Of a stretch of DNA of 64,000 bases, positions 1 to 9,554 are shown in pieces. Position 1 is the stretch's first letter, and each line of letters starts with the position of its first letter. Source of the stretch: Pseudomonadota bacterium (GTDB lineage Bacteria > Pseudomonadota > Gammaproteobacteria > Steroidobacterales > Steroidobacteraceae). Position numbers and translations under genes: made by a program. The stretch is from assembly GCA_021816775.1 (NCBI GenBank), contig JAKAXA010000006.1, forward strand, positions 62,001-126,000. Direction: 5' to 3'. The notes below the pieces were generated by a model. It was not told where the DNA came from and did not search any database. It saw nothing but the letters and a program-made list of their open reading frames with translations.

Positions 1-1
1 C

Positions 2-892
2 AAGACCAACGCGCATCTGACGCAATACGACACGGTCCACGGCCGTTTCCCCGGCGAGGTCAAGGTCGACGGGGACTCGCTGGTGGTCAACGGGCATCGC
101 ATCCGCGTGCTCGCCGAGCGTGATCCGGCCAAGCTTCCCTGGGGCAGCCTCGGGGTGGACTTCGTGCTCGAGTGCACGGGACTGTTCACCAGCAAGGCCA
201 AGGCCTCCTCCCATCTCGCCGGTGGCGCCAAGAAGGTGGTCATTTCCGCGCCGGGCGGGGAAGACGTCGACGCCACCGTCGTCTACGGTGTCAACCACAA
301 CGTGCTCTCGAGCAAGTACACGGTCATTTCCAATGCCTCGTGCACGACGAACTGCCTGGCGCCGCTCGCCAAGGTGCTGAACGACACGGTCGGCATCTCC
401 GCGGGCCTCATGACCACGGTGCACTCGTACACCAACGATCAGGTGCTCACCGATGTCTATCACAAGGACCTGCGCCGGGCGCGCTCGGCCACCCAGTCGC
501 AGATTCCGACCAAGACGGGCGCCGCGGCGGCCGTGGGCCTGGTGCTGCCGGAACTGAAGGGGCGGCTCGACGGCTTCGCGGTGCGCGTCCCGACCATCAA
601 CGTCTCGATGGTCGATCTGACTTTCACCACCAAGCGGGCGACCACGGTCGAGGAGGTCAACGAAGCGCTGCGCGCGGCTTCCGCCGGCGCTCTCAAGGGC
701 GTGCTCGCCTACAACACCGCGCCGCTGGTGTCGATCGACTTCAACCACGATGCGCACTCCGCAGTGTTCGATGCGACGCTCACCAAGGTGATCGGCGGCA
801 CGCTGGTCAAGGTGTGCGCCTGGTACGACAACGAGTGGGGCTTCTCCAACCGGATGATCGACGTGACGCTCGCCTGGTCGAAGGCCGCATGA
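2..892 (+). CDS. gap: Glyceraldehyde-3-phosphate dehydrogenase, 5'-truncated by the window
   Basis: Oxidises and phosphorylates glyceraldehyde-3-phosphate to 1,3-bisphosphoglycerate with reduction of NAD(P)+ in glycolysis. The reading frame is open from base 2, so the true start and most of the Rossmann NAD-binding N-terminus lie upstream. The visible part has the family signature [10 protein letters not shown] with the catalytic cysteine (codons near 335-360), the downstream HSYTNDQ segment and the C-terminal [11 protein letters not shown] motif. Its stop overlaps the pgk start as ATGA, so the two are co-translated. The order gap-pgk-pyk is a common proteobacterial glycolytic operon. Identity is secure; only the 5' end is missing. 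Confidence 0.97.
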   Translation, partial: KTNAHLTQYDTVHGRFPGEVKVDGDSLVVNGHRIRVLAERDPAKLPWGSLGVDFVLECTGLFTSKAKASSHLAGGAKKVVISAPGGEDVDATVVYGVNHNVLSSKYTVISNASCTTNCLAPLAKVLNDTVGISAGLMTTVHSYTNDQVLTDVYHKDLRRARSATQSQIPTKTGAAAAVGLVLPELKGRLDGFAVRVPTINVSMVDLTFTTKRATTVEEVNEALRAASAGALKGVLAYNTAPLVSIDFNHDAHSAVFDATLTKVIGGTLVKVCAWYDNEWGFSNRMIDVTLAWSKAA

Positions 893-2067
893 AGATCCTG
901 CGCATGACGGACACGGACCTGCGCGGCAAGCGGGTCCTGATCCGCGAAGATCTCAATTGTCCGATCAAGGACGGCGCGGTGGCGAGCGATGCGCGCATCC
1001 GCGCCGCGCTGCCGACCATCCGCTACGCGCTCGATCAGCATGCCCAGGTGTTCATCGTCTCGCACCTCGGCCGGCCGAAGGAGGGCGAGTACGACGAGTC
1101 GCTGTCGCTGAAGCCGGTGGCCGCGCGCCTCTCGGAGCTGCTCGGCACGCCCGTGCCGGTCAAGCGCGACTGGCTGGACGGGGTGGAGTGCGCACCGGGC
1201 AGCGCCGTGCTGTGCGAGAACGCGCGCTTCAACAAGGGCGAGAAGAAGGATGATGAGGCGCTCGCGCGCAGGATGGCGGCGCTGTGCGATGTGTTCGTCA
1301 TGGACGCCTTTGGCACCGCTCACCGCGCCGAGGCCAGCACCCACGGCGTGGCCCGCTTCGCCAAGGTGGCTTGCGCGGGGCCGCTGCTGGTCGGGGAGCT
1401 CGAGGCGCTCGAGCGGGCGCTCGAGAACCCGGCGCGCCCGCTGGTGGCCATCGTCGCGGGCTCCAAGGTCTCGACCAAGCTGACCGTGCTCGAGACGCTG
1501 CTCGCGAAGGTCGACAAGCTCATCGTCGGCGGCGGCATCGCCAACACGTTCCTCGCCGCCAGCGGCGTGCAGGTCGGCAAGTCGCTCTACGAGGCTGAGC
1601 TCACCGGCGTGGCGCTGCGCCTGATGGAGCAGGCACGCGAGCGCGGCGCGGAGATTCCGCTGCCGACCGACGTGGTGGTCGCCAAGGAGTTCGCCGCGAC
1701 CGCGCATGCCGATGTGCGCTCGATCCACGAGGTGCGCGCCGATGAGATGATCCTGGACATCGGGCCGGACACGGCGGACCGGCTGAGCGCGATGCTGCAG
1801 AGCGCGGGCACGATCATCTGGAACGGCCCGGTCGGGGTGTTCGAGTTCGAGCAGTTCGGCGAGGGCACCCGCGCCATCGCGCAGGCGATCGCGCGCAGCA
1901 AGGCGTTTTCGCTCGCCGGCGGGGGCGACACGCTCGCGGCGATCGAGAAATACCGCGTCGAGGACGGCATCTCCTACATCTCCACCGGTGGCGGGGCCTT
2001 CCTGGAGTTCGTCGAAGGCAAGAAGCTGCCGGCGGTGGCAGCTCTGGAGGAGCGCGCGCGCGGCTGA
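889..2067 (+). CDS. pgk: Phosphoglycerate kinase
   Basis: Transfers phosphate from 1,3-bisphosphoglycerate to ADP, giving 3-phosphoglycerate and ATP. The product is 392 residues, the usual length for bacterial PGK. The N-terminal substrate-binding segment appears as REDLNCP (residues 19-25; family form RVDxNVP), SHLGRPK follows near residue 58, and the C-terminal nucleotide motif GGGDT is near residue 350. The ATG at 889 was chosen because it overlaps the gap stop (ATGA) and gives a normal N-terminus; an open frame extending far upstream is only the antisense-like reading of gap. Middle gene of the glycolytic operon. Confidence 0.97.
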   Translation: MKILRMTDTDLRGKRVLIREDLNCPIKDGAVASDARIRAALPTIRYALDQHAQVFIVSHLGRPKEGEYDESLSLKPVAARLSELLGTPVPVKRDWLDGVECAPGSAVLCENARFNKGEKKDDEALARRMAALCDVFVMDAFGTAHRAEASTHGVARFAKVACAGPLLVGELEALERALENPARPLVAIVAGSKVSTKLTVLETLLAKVDKLIVGGGIANTFLAASGVQVGKSLYEAELTGVALRLMEQARERGAEIPLPTDVVVAKEFAATAHADVRSIHEVRADEMILDIGPDTADRLSAMLQSAGTIIWNGPVGVFEFEQFGEGTRAIAQAIARSKAFSLAGGGDTLAAIEKYRVEDGISYISTGGGAFLEFVEGKKLPAVAALEERARG

Positions 2068-2071
2068 TCTT

Positions 2072-3502
2072 ATGCTGAAGAGAACCAAAATCGTGGCGAC
2101 GGTCGGTCCGGCGACCGACGACCTGCAGATTCTGACGGACATGATGCGGGCCGGTCTCGATGTGGTGCGGCTGAATGCATCGCACGGCACCGTGGAGGAC
2201 CGCAGGCGGCGTCTGGCGCTGGTGCGCGAGGCGGCACAGCGGGCCAACAAGTGCGTGGGCGTGCTGCTCGACCTGGCGGGGCCGAAGATCCGCATCGAGG
2301 GCTTCCGCGGCGGCAAGGTGATGCTCGAGGAGGGTAAGGGCTTCACGCTCGACACGGCGCTCGATCCGAAGGCCGGCACCCTGGAGGCCGTGGGCGTCGC
2401 CTACAAGGATCTTCCCAGGGACGTGAAGGCGGGCGATACGCTGCTGCTCAACGACGGGCAGATCGTGCTCGATGTCGATCGGGTCGAGGATACGCGGATC
2501 CACACCCGTGTGCGCGTCGGCGGGGAGTTGTCCGACCGCAAGGGCGTCAACCGCCAGGGCGGGGGCATCTCGGCGCCGGCGCTGTCCGACAAGGACAAGG
2601 AGGATATCCGCTTCGGTGTCGAGGAGAACGTCGACTATATCGCGGTGTCGTTTGCGCGTGACGCGGACGATATCCAGCAGGCGCGCACACTGGCGCGCCG
2701 CGCCGGCCGCGACGCGCGCATCGTCGCCAAGGTGGAGCGTCAGGAGGCGATCAGCAACCTGGATTCCATCATCGATGCCTCCGACGTCGTGATGGTGGCG
2801 CGCGGCGACCTCGGCGTGGAGATGGGCTACGCCGAGCTGACGGGCCTGCAGAAGACCATCATTCACAAGACGCGCCTGAAGAACCGCGTGGTGATCACCG
2901 CGACGCAGATGATGGAATCGATGATCCAGAGCCCGATTCCGACGCGCGCCGAAGTGAGCGACGTGGCGAACGCGGTGATGGACGGCACCGATGCGGTGAT
3001 GCTGTCGGCGGAAACGGCGACCGGGCGCTACCCGGTGCGGGCCGTCGAGGCGATGGGGCAGGTGATCGAGGGCGCGGAGAAATACCAGTTGAGCCTCGGC
3101 TTCGAGCGGCACCGCAACGAAGGACTGTTCAGCGACAGCGAGGAGGCGATCGCCATGGCGGTGATGTACGCGGCCAACCACATGAAGGTGCGCGCCATCG
3201 TCGCGCTCACCGAGTCGGGCTCGACCCCGCTGTGGATGTCGCGCATCCGCACCGACATCCCGATCTACGCCTTCACCCGCCACGAATCGACCCGGCGCCG
3301 GGTCACGCTGTTCCGCGGCGTGTATCCGGTCATCTTCGACGTGACGCGCGCCAAGTCGACCGCAGAGCTGTACGACACGTTGTTCACCCGTCTGCTCGAG
3401 CTGAAACTCGTCGAGCGCAAGGACCTGGTGATTCTCACCAAGGGTGAACAGTCGGGCGTTCAGGGCGGCACGAACTCCCTGCAGATTCTGGAGGTGGCTT
3501 GA
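2072..3502 (+). CDS. pyk: Pyruvate kinase
   Basis: Converts phosphoenolpyruvate and ADP to pyruvate and ATP, the last glycolytic step. The 476-residue product begins MLKRTKIVATVGPA, the standard pyruvate kinase N-terminus. It carries the metal/substrate region VMVARGDLGVEMGY and the K+/substrate motif SAETATGRYPV, followed by a complete C-terminal allosteric domain. The ATG at 2072 lies 4 bases after the pgk stop; an in-frame extension into pgk exists but would add non-homologous residues. Whether this is the AMP-activated (PykA-like) or fructose-bisphosphate-activated type cannot be read here. Confidence 0.96.
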   Translation: MLKRTKIVATVGPATDDLQILTDMMRAGLDVVRLNASHGTVEDRRRRLALVREAAQRANKCVGVLLDLAGPKIRIEGFRGGKVMLEEGKGFTLDTALDPKAGTLEAVGVAYKDLPRDVKAGDTLLLNDGQIVLDVDRVEDTRIHTRVRVGGELSDRKGVNRQGGGISAPALSDKDKEDIRFGVEENVDYIAVSFARDADDIQQARTLARRAGRDARIVAKVERQEAISNLDSIIDASDVVMVARGDLGVEMGYAELTGLQKTIIHKTRLKNRVVITATQMMESMIQSPIPTRAEVSDVANAVMDGTDAVMLSAETATGRYPVRAVEAMGQVIEGAEKYQLSLGFERHRNEGLFSDSEEAIAMAVMYAANHMKVRAIVALTESGSTPLWMSRIRTDIPIYAFTRHESTRRRVTLFRGVYPVIFDVTRAKSTAELYDTLFTRLLELKLVERKDLVILTKGEQSGVQGGTNSLQILEVA

Positions 3503-3518
3503 GCGGGCGGCGTTCGCG

Positions 3519-4727
3519 ATGGACAGTGCACTGGATGCGCTAGCCACCGAGGCCGCCGGTCGGCGGCGACCCGTCGTCGCGCTGGTGCTGACCGGAGGCG
3601 GGGCGCGTTCGGCGTACCAGGTGGGCGTGCTGCGCGCCCTCGCGCAGATGCTGCCGCGCGCGCGCAATCCGTTTCAGATCATCGTCGGCACCTCCGCCGG
3701 CGCAGTCTCCGCCAGCGTGCTCGCCGCCCAGGCGCACGCGTGGCGCCACGGCGTGGCCGGGCTCGAGCGGGTCTGGTCGAACTTCCGCACCGAGCAGGTG
3801 TTCTACGTCGACACGTCGCACATGGTGCGCTCGGGGATGCACTGGATGCTCTCGCTGCTCTCGGGCGGACTGGTGCTCTCGCCGCCGAAGTCGGTGCTCG
3901 ATACCAGCCCGCTGCGTGCGCTGCTCGGCCGCGAAGCCGACTGCAGCGGCATCCGCCGCAGCATCCTGCGCGGCCACCTGCGCGCCTGTGCGCTGTGCGC
4001 GACCAGCTACGTGAGCGGCCAGTCGGTCGCGTTCTTCGACGGCCTGCCGGAGCTGGGGGAGTGGTCGCGCGTCCAGCACGTCGGCCGGCGCGCCGATCTG
4101 ACGCTCGATCACATCATGGCGAGCGTGGCCATTCCGCTGCTGTTCGCGCCGATGAAGCTCGGCGGGGAGTACTTCGGCGACGGCTCGATGCGCCAGCTGA
4201 ACCCGCTGAGCCCGGCCATTCACCTCGGCGCGGACCGGCTGCTCATCATCGGCGTGAGCTCGCAGCGCGGCTCAGGGGTCGACGGCGAGCGGGGGCCGGC
4301 GATGCCGACGCCCGGGGAAGTCTTCGGCTTCATGCTCGATACGCTGTTCACCGATCAGATCTACGGCGATCTGGAGCACATCGACCGCATCAACCAGCTG
4401 GTGCGCGCCGCGCCGCACACGCGCGCGGTGCGCCACATCGAGACGCTCATGATCGCCCCCAGCGTCGATCCGAACGAGATCGCCGCGCAGCACGTCGCCG
4501 ACATGCCGCGCGGCCTGCGTGCGCTGCTGCGCGTGTTCGGCGGGCGGCCGGAGGTGTCCGGCCACCAGCTGACGAGCTATCTGACCTTCGAGGCGCCCTA
4601 TACCCGCGCGCTCATCGAGTTGGGGCACCGCGACGCGATGCAGGCCCGTACGGCGCTGATGGCGTTCATGAGCGGTGAGCAGCTCCCCTCGGTCATGACC
4701 GCCCCGGGCATCACGCAGGTCACTTGA
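3519..4727 (+). CDS. Patatin-like phospholipase
   Basis: Predicted lipid acyl hydrolase of the bacterial patatin family, using a Ser-Asp dyad. The oxyanion motif GGGARSAYQVGVL is at residues 26-38, the nucleophile elbow GTSAG at 57-61 (Ser59), and the catalytic Asp in GDGSM at 220-224. The 402-residue protein has no obvious signal peptide, which suggests cytoplasmic or membrane-peripheral action. The start at 3519 lies 16 bases after pyk; an in-frame extension overlaps pyk and is unlikely. In many proteobacteria a class II aldolase gene follows gap-pgk-pyk; here this lipase occupies that place. Substrate unknown. Confidence 0.9.
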   Translation: MDSALDALATEAAGRRRPVVALVLTGGGARSAYQVGVLRALAQMLPRARNPFQIIVGTSAGAVSASVLAAQAHAWRHGVAGLERVWSNFRTEQVFYVDTSHMVRSGMHWMLSLLSGGLVLSPPKSVLDTSPLRALLGREADCSGIRRSILRGHLRACALCATSYVSGQSVAFFDGLPELGEWSRVQHVGRRADLTLDHIMASVAIPLLFAPMKLGGEYFGDGSMRQLNPLSPAIHLGADRLLIIGVSSQRGSGVDGERGPAMPTPGEVFGFMLDTLFTDQIYGDLEHIDRINQLVRAAPHTRAVRHIETLMIAPSVDPNEIAAQHVADMPRGLRALLRVFGGRPEVSGHQLTSYLTFEAPYTRALIELGHRDAMQARTALMAFMSGEQLPSVMTAPGITQVT

Positions 4728-4755
4728 GCCCCCCGCCCGGCGCAGCGCAATCCCT

Positions 4756-5646
4756 CTAGCGGATCGGGCCGGCCGGCTCGGCTGCCCGGGCGCGCGGCGC
4801 CGTGTGGCGGGCCCTGACGTTCGGGTGGCCCTGCGCGAAGTGCTCGGCGAGGCGCTCGACGATGTACACCGAGCGGTGCTGTCCGCCGGTGCAGCCGACC
4901 GCCACGGTGAGGTAGCCGCGATTGCTGGCCCGGTACTCCGGGATGCGCGCGCGCACGAACCCGACGATGTCGTCGATCAGCTTCGACACATTGGAGTGGC
5001 TCTCGAGGAAGCGGACCACCTCCGGATCGCGCCCCGTGAGCGAGCGCAGCCCCGGCTCCCAGTAGGGATTGGGCAGCGAGCGCGCATCGAACACGAAATC
5101 CGCATCGCCGGGGATCCCCTCCTTGAAGGCGAAGGACTCGAACGTGATCGACAGGCGGTCGGTGCGCGGCTCGCCGAGCCGCTCGGCGATCAGCTCGCGC
5201 AGCGCGTGCATGCCCATGTGCGAGGTGTCGATGACGAGGTCCGCGGCCTGGGCGATCGGCTCCATCAGGTCCCGCTCCAGGCTGATCGCCGTGCGCAGGT
5301 CGCGGCTGCGCCGGCCCATCGGATGCGTGCGGCGGGTCTCGGCGAAGCGCCTGAGCAGCACCTCGTCGGCGGCCGTGAGGAAGATCGCCTCGCACTCGAT
5401 GCCGCTGCGGCGCAGCTCGTCGATGAGCTGCGGCACGGTGGCGATCTCGGCGGCGCTGTTGCGCGCATCGAGCCCGACCGCCGCGCGGCCGTAGGTCTGC
5501 TCGGGACTGCGCACCGCGTGGGCGATGAACGGCTTGAGCAGGGCCGCCGGGAGGTTGTCCATGCAGTAGAAATCCAGATCCTCGAGCATGCGCAGCGCCA
5601 CGCTTTTGCCCGAGCCGGACAGCCCGCTCAAGACGATGATGCGCAC
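4756..5646 (-). CDS. rapZ: RNase adapter protein RapZ
   Basis: RapZ-family nucleotide-binding protein. In E. coli it presents the sRNA GlmZ to RNase E and so controls glucosamine-6-phosphate synthesis. The 296-residue product has a Walker A motif GLSGSGKS at residues 8-15 and the characteristic C-terminal CTGGQHRSVYIVE block. It is the last gene of the rpoN locus, 21 bases after hpf. ptsN, normally between hpf and rapZ, and npr, normally after rapZ, are both absent. Convergent with the patatin gene. Confidence 0.95.
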   Translation of the reverse strand: MRIIVLSGLSGSGKSVALRMLEDLDFYCMDNLPAALLKPFIAHAVRSPEQTYGRAAVGLDARNSAAEIATVPQLIDELRRSGIECEAIFLTAADEVLLRRFAETRRTHPMGRRSRDLRTAISLERDLMEPIAQAADLVIDTSHMGMHALRELIAERLGEPRTDRLSITFESFAFKEGIPGDADFVFDARSLPNPYWEPGLRSLTGRDPEVVRFLESHSNVSKLIDDIVGFVRARIPEYRASNRGYLTVAVGCTGGQHRSVYIVERLAEHFAQGHPNVRARHTAPRARAAEPAGPIR

Positions 5647-5667
5647 CAGTATCCCGCGCCGCGCTGT

Positions 5668-5985
5668 TCAGGCCCGCAGCGTGCGGCCCTCGATGGCATG
5701 GTGATCGGTCAGCTTCTCCTTGTGCTTCTTGATGCACCGGTCGAGCTTGTCGGTGAGCAGATCGATGGCCGCGTACATGTCCTCCTCGGTCGAATCGGCA
5801 TAGATGGAGTTGCCGCTCACATGCAGGGTTGCCTCGGCCTTCTGTCTCAGTTTTTCCACGCTGAGCACGCAATGCACGCCGATGACCTGCTCGAAATGCC
5901 GTTCGATGCGCTCGAGTTTCTTCTCTACATATCCGCGCAGGGCAGGGGTAACCTCGACGTGGTGGCCGGTGACATTGAGCTGCAT
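5668..5985 (-). CDS. hpf: Ribosome hibernation-promoting factor (short form)
   Basis: Binds the 30S decoding region and promotes inactive 100S ribosome dimers in stationary phase. At 105 residues it is the short HPF type, without the C-terminal dimerisation domain of long HPF. It contains the family pattern MQLNVTGHHVEVTPALR at the N-terminus and a lysine-rich DRCIKKHKEKL helix near the end. The ATG at 5985 is preferred over an in-frame ATG at 6003 because a GAGGAG ribosome binding site sits 6 bases in front of it. It lies 46 bases downstream of rpoN, the conserved arrangement. Confidence 0.93.
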   Translation of the reverse strand: MQLNVTGHHVEVTPALRGYVEKKLERIERHFEQVIGVHCVLSVEKLRQKAEATLHVSGNSIYADSTEEDMYAAIDLLTDKLDRCIKKHKEKLTDHHAIEGRTLRA

Positions 5986-6031
5986 AGTCATCTCCTCTCG
6001 CATGACGTAGCGGATATCGGTGATCTGAAAT

Positions 6032-7489
6032 TCAATGCGGCGCCGATCCCGAGCGCTTGCGCTCGCCGGAAGAGGGAATGTTCATCGCCTCGCGGTACTT
6101 CGCGACGGTGCGGCGCGCGACCGGGATGCCCTCGGCCGAGAGCAGATCGGCGATGCGCCCGTCGCTGAGCGGGGCGAGCGGATCCTCTTCCTTGACCAGC
6201 TTCCTGATCTTGGCGCGGATCGCGGTCGAGGAAGTGCCCGAGCCGTCCGCGCCCTCAATCTGACTGGAGAAGAAGTAGCGAAGTTCGAACACTCCGCGCG
6301 GAGTGTGCATGTATTTGCCCGAGGTCACCCGCGAGATGGTCGACTCGTGCATGCCGACCGCCTCGGCGATGTCCTTGAGGATCATCGGGCGCATGTGCTC
6401 CTCGCCGTGCTCGAGGAAGGACACCTGACGCTCGACGATCGAGCGGGCCACCTTGATCAGGGTCTCGTGCCGGATCTCCAGGCTCTTCAGCAGCCAGCGG
6501 GCCTCCTGCAGCTGCGCGCGCAGGCTCGCGTGGCTCGCGCTTCGCCCGAGGAGGTTCGCATAGCTCTGATTGAGGCGCACTCGCGGCAGCGTGGCCGAAT
6601 TGATCTCCACCGCCCAGCCGCGATCGGTGCGCCGCACGAACACGTCCGGCACCACATACTGCGGCGCGCTGGTGCTGACCGTGGCGCCCGGCCGCGGGTG
6701 ACAGGCGCGCACCAGCGCGAGCGCTTCGGCGAGGTCTTCCTCGCTCGTGCGCAGTTCCCGCTTCAGCGTCGCCAGCTCGCGTCCGGCGAGCCGCTCGAGG
6801 TGATGCCGGGCGATTTCGATGGCCGTGGCCATCCCCGGGGTCGTCTGATCGAGCTGGCGCAGCTGCAGCTCGATGCACTCGCCGATGCTGCGAGCGGCTA
6901 CGCCCGGCGGATCCAGGGCCTGCACGCCCCCGAGCACCGCCTCGACGTCCTCGGCCGCGCACTGCACTTCCGGCTTGAGCGTGTCGGCGATCTCGTCCAG
7001 GGACTCGGTGAGGTAGCCGTCGTCGTTGATGGCATCGACGATGGCGCGCGCGATCGCGAGCTCGCGCGGCCCGAGCTTGGCGAGCTCGAGCTGCCAGAGC
7101 AGATATTCCTGCAGGGACTGACCCGAGGCGTCGGCGAATTCCTGCTGCCGGTCCTCCTCATCGCCGCTCCAGGCGGACTCGCCGCCCCCGGCGCCGTGCC
7201 CGCCCCAGTCCTCCTCCAGCACCTCGACGGACTCCTGCGGCTCCTCCTGCGCGGCGCTCTGCTCGCCGCCGACGGGCTCGGCCGCAGTCGGCTCGGCGGA
7301 CTCGGGCGGCCCGGCGGTCTCGCTCTCCCCCTCATCCATGGGCTCGAGCATGACATTGGTTTCGAGCAGCTCGCGGATGTGCGCCTGGAGCTCGAGCGCG
7401 GGCAGCTGCAGAAGCCGGATCGCCTGCTGCAGCTGCGGGGTCATGGTCAATTGCTGACCCAGCTTGAGCTGCAGTGAGGGTTTTAGCAT
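6032..7489 (-). CDS. rpoN: RNA polymerase sigma-54 factor
   Basis: Alternative sigma factor that recognises -24/-12 promoters and needs AAA+ activators. The 485-residue protein starts with the glutamine/leucine-rich region I (MLKPSLQLKLGQQLTMTPQL), continues through an acidic region II (about residues 50-110) and the core-binding domain, and ends with the RpoN box ARRTVAKYRE, which reads the -24 element. The start at 7489 gives the canonical N-terminus. The gene follows lptB, as in most gammaproteobacteria. A matching RpoN promoter is present before pilA at 62031-62047. Confidence 0.96.
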   Translation of the reverse strand: MLKPSLQLKLGQQLTMTPQLQQAIRLLQLPALELQAHIRELLETNVMLEPMDEGESETAGPPESAEPTAAEPVGGEQSAAQEEPQESVEVLEEDWGGHGAGGGESAWSGDEEDRQQEFADASGQSLQEYLLWQLELAKLGPRELAIARAIVDAINDDGYLTESLDEIADTLKPEVQCAAEDVEAVLGGVQALDPPGVAARSIGECIELQLRQLDQTTPGMATAIEIARHHLERLAGRELATLKRELRTSEEDLAEALALVRACHPRPGATVSTSAPQYVVPDVFVRRTDRGWAVEINSATLPRVRLNQSYANLLGRSASHASLRAQLQEARWLLKSLEIRHETLIKVARSIVERQVSFLEHGEEHMRPMILKDIAEAVGMHESTISRVTSGKYMHTPRGVFELRYFFSSQIEGADGSGTSSTAIRAKIRKLVKEEDPLAPLSDGRIADLLSAEGIPVARRTVAKYREAMNIPSSGERKRSGSAPH

Positions 7490-7574
7490 GGCGGCATCAA
7501 AGGCGGTCGCGGCTGTCCCGGTGTGCTGGGGGAGACGGATGTCCGCTCGAGCGGCCGATGCGCCGGCGGGCTCC

Positions 7575-8297
7575 TCAAAGACGGAACGACTCGCCCAAGT
7601 ACACCTCACGGACCTGGGGATTGGCAAGGATTTCTTCGGCGTTTCCGGCGGCGATCACAGTTCCCTGATTGACGATATAGGCGCGCGAACAGACCCCCAG
7701 GGTCTCGCGCACATTGTGATCGGTGATGAGCACGCCGATGCCCCGGCTGGTCAGCTCGCGGATGATGCGCTGAATGTCGAGCACCGAGAGCGGATCGACG
7801 CCGGCGAAGGGTTCATCGAGCAGCATGAAGCGCGGCTCGGCCGCGAGCGCCCGGGCGATTTCCACGCGCCGCCGCTCGCCTCCGGAGAGCGACACGCCGA
7901 GCGTGCGCCGCACGTGCCCGATGCGCAGCGCCTCGAGCAGCTCCTCCAGGCGCTGCTCGCGCGCGGCGCGCTCCAGATCGGCGCGCGTCTCGAGGATCGC
8001 GAGCACGTTGTCCTCGACCGAGAGGCGGCGAAACACCGAGGCTTCCTGCGGCAGGTAGCCGAGGCCGAGCTGTGCGCGCCGGTGCATCGGCAAACGCGTG
8101 ATGTCCCGCTCGCCGAGGCGGATGCTTCCAGCATCGCACCTGATCAGCCCGACCATCATGTAGAAGGCGGTCGTCTTGCCCGCGCCGTTGGGGCCGAGCA
8201 GTCCCACCACTTCGCCGCTGGCGACCTCGAGACTGAGGCCGCGCACGACGGTGCGGGAGCGATAGCGCTTCTCGAGTCCGGTGGCTTGCAGCGACAT
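7575..8297 (-). CDS. lptB: LPS export ABC transporter ATP-binding protein LptB
   Basis: Cytoplasmic ATPase of the LptB2FG complex that extracts LPS from the inner membrane and drives it along the Lpt bridge. The 240-residue product has Walker [10 protein letters not shown], the signature [15 protein letters not shown], Walker [13 protein letters not shown] and a switch histidine in ITDHNVRE. The ATG at 8297 overlaps the lptA stop by one base (TGATG), so the two are translationally coupled. lptF and lptG are not in this window. Confidence 0.96.
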   Translation of the reverse strand: MSLQATGLEKRYRSRTVVRGLSLEVASGEVVGLLGPNGAGKTTAFYMMVGLIRCDAGSIRLGERDITRLPMHRRAQLGLGYLPQEASVFRRLSVEDNVLAILETRADLERAAREQRLEELLEALRIGHVRRTLGVSLSGGERRRVEIARALAAEPRFMLLDEPFAGVDPLSVLDIQRIIRELTSRGIGVLITDHNVRETLGVCSRAYIVNQGTVIAAGNAEEILANPQVREVYLGESFRL

Positions 8298-9016
8298 CAG
8301 GACGACCGTCCGGAGGGCGGTGGCGCGTGCGGCGGCGCTTTGCCGTTGCGCGGCGCACTCGGCGCCGCGATGGTGATGTGCACTCGCTCGCCTGTGCCCT
8401 GCGAGGTCGCCTCGATCCGTTCCGTATTGATGTTGTAGAGCACCGTCGGACTGCTGAACTGGTCGCGTCCGATGGCGACATAGGCATTCCGGGACAGCTG
8501 CACGGTGCCCGCCTTGACGTCGTACACGATCTGGTCGGCATGGCCCTGGGTGATTTTGCCCGTGGTGGGGCTCTGCTGCTTGAATCGCGCCGGATTGCCG
8601 GTGACGGTCACGCGCGAGATGTGGTTTTTGGCCACGTCCACGACGGCCTGGTCCGAGCTCAAGCTCCCGCGGGGCGGAGCGTGGACGCGTACGTTGCCCT
8701 GAAGCGTCCACTGGCCGCTCGGGCGGCCCAGCCCCGTCGCATGCGCCCCGTCGGCCCGCACAGTGATCTTGCCCTGCGAGATGGTGATCTGCTTGAACGA
8801 GCCGGTGTGCGATTTGTAATCGACCTCCGAGGAGGCGGCATCGAAGGTGTACGAGCCCTGGCCGAGCGCCAGGCTCTTGGCGGGCGCGGGGTGCGCCGCA
8901 ACCGGCCGCGCCGGGGCCGGTGGATGCGCAGGCGTCGATTGCGCGGCGTATGCCACGCCGGCACCGCAGAGCGGTGCGAGCAGCAGCAGCCTAGTGCGAG
9001 GGCGTAACGATGGCAT
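8297..9016 (-). CDS. lptA: Periplasmic LPS-transport protein LptA
   Basis: OstA/LptA-fold periplasmic protein that forms the filament carrying LPS between LptC and LptD. The 239-residue product has a cleavable signal peptide (about residues 1-24, ending AYAAQ), an Ala/Pro-rich linker, then the beta-jellyroll repeat region (about 52-210) and a Pro-rich tail. The start overlaps the end of lptC by 26 bases and the stop overlaps lptB. The Pro-rich N- and C-terminal extensions make it somewhat longer than E. coli LptA. Confidence 0.92.
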   Translation of the reverse strand: MPSLRPRTRLLLLAPLCGAGVAYAAQSTPAHPPAPARPVAAHPAPAKSLALGQGSYTFDAASSEVDYKSHTGSFKQITISQGKITVRADGAHATGLGRPSGQWTLQGNVRVHAPPRGSLSSDQAVVDVAKNHISRVTVTGNPARFKQQSPTTGKITQGHADQIVYDVKAGTVQLSRNAYVAIGRDQFSSPTVLYNINTERIEATSQGTGERVHITIAAPSAPRNGKAPPHAPPPSGRSS

Positions 9017-9554
9017 GGACCTTGGATTCTAACTGCAGGCGATGGGCCTTCAAGTTCACGACGAGCCCCGTGGCATCGAGTTTCTGTCCCCCCCACACCA
9101 GCGCCACCGGATCGGCGGTGCTCACGCGGTCGGTGTGAGTGTCGAAGGTCAGGGTGTCGGTGCGGATCTGGATCGGCGCGTGCGATCCCTGCAGCGCCGC
9201 GCTGACCTGCACATTGCCCGTCAGCTGGACTTGCTGGGTGCCGTGCACGATGGCGCCGCGATCGGCGGTGGCCGACCAGCGATCACCGCTCGGGTCCTGG
9301 AAGGTCAAGCCCACCTGGGTGAGCTGCACACGGTCCTCGCGGGGCAGCTGGCGGATGGAGGCCGCATTGATGGTGTAGAGCGGCAGGCCGTTCGCGCCGG
9401 TCTCGATCAACTGCGCCTCGCGCGCCGAGTAGCCGTCGCTCGTGTCCGCCCGATGCACGGTCGCGGCCTCGGGAGCGCTATTCTGCCGCGCCAGCAGCAG
9501 CGAGCCGACGAGCACCGCCACGACGGTCAGTACGGCGAAAATCCGGTAAATCAC
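8991..9554 (-). CDS. lptC: LPS export protein LptC
   Basis: Bitopic inner-membrane protein that receives LPS from LptB2FG and hands it to LptA. The 187-residue product has one N-terminal membrane segment (about residues 4-22) and a periplasmic LptC/YrbK beta-jellyroll domain. It overlaps kdsC upstream (ATGA, 9551-9554) and lptA downstream, so the whole kdsC-lptC-lptA-lptB series is coupled. Confidence 0.92.
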   Translation of the reverse strand: MIYRIFAVLTVVAVLVGSLLLARQNSAPEAATVHRADTSDGYSAREAQLIETGANGLPLYTINAASIRQLPREDRVQLTQVGLTFQDPSGDRWSATADRGAIVHGTQQVQLTGNVQVSAALQGSHAPIQIRTDTLTFDTHTDRVSTADPVALVWGGQKLDATGLVVNLKAHRLQLESKVHAIVTPSH

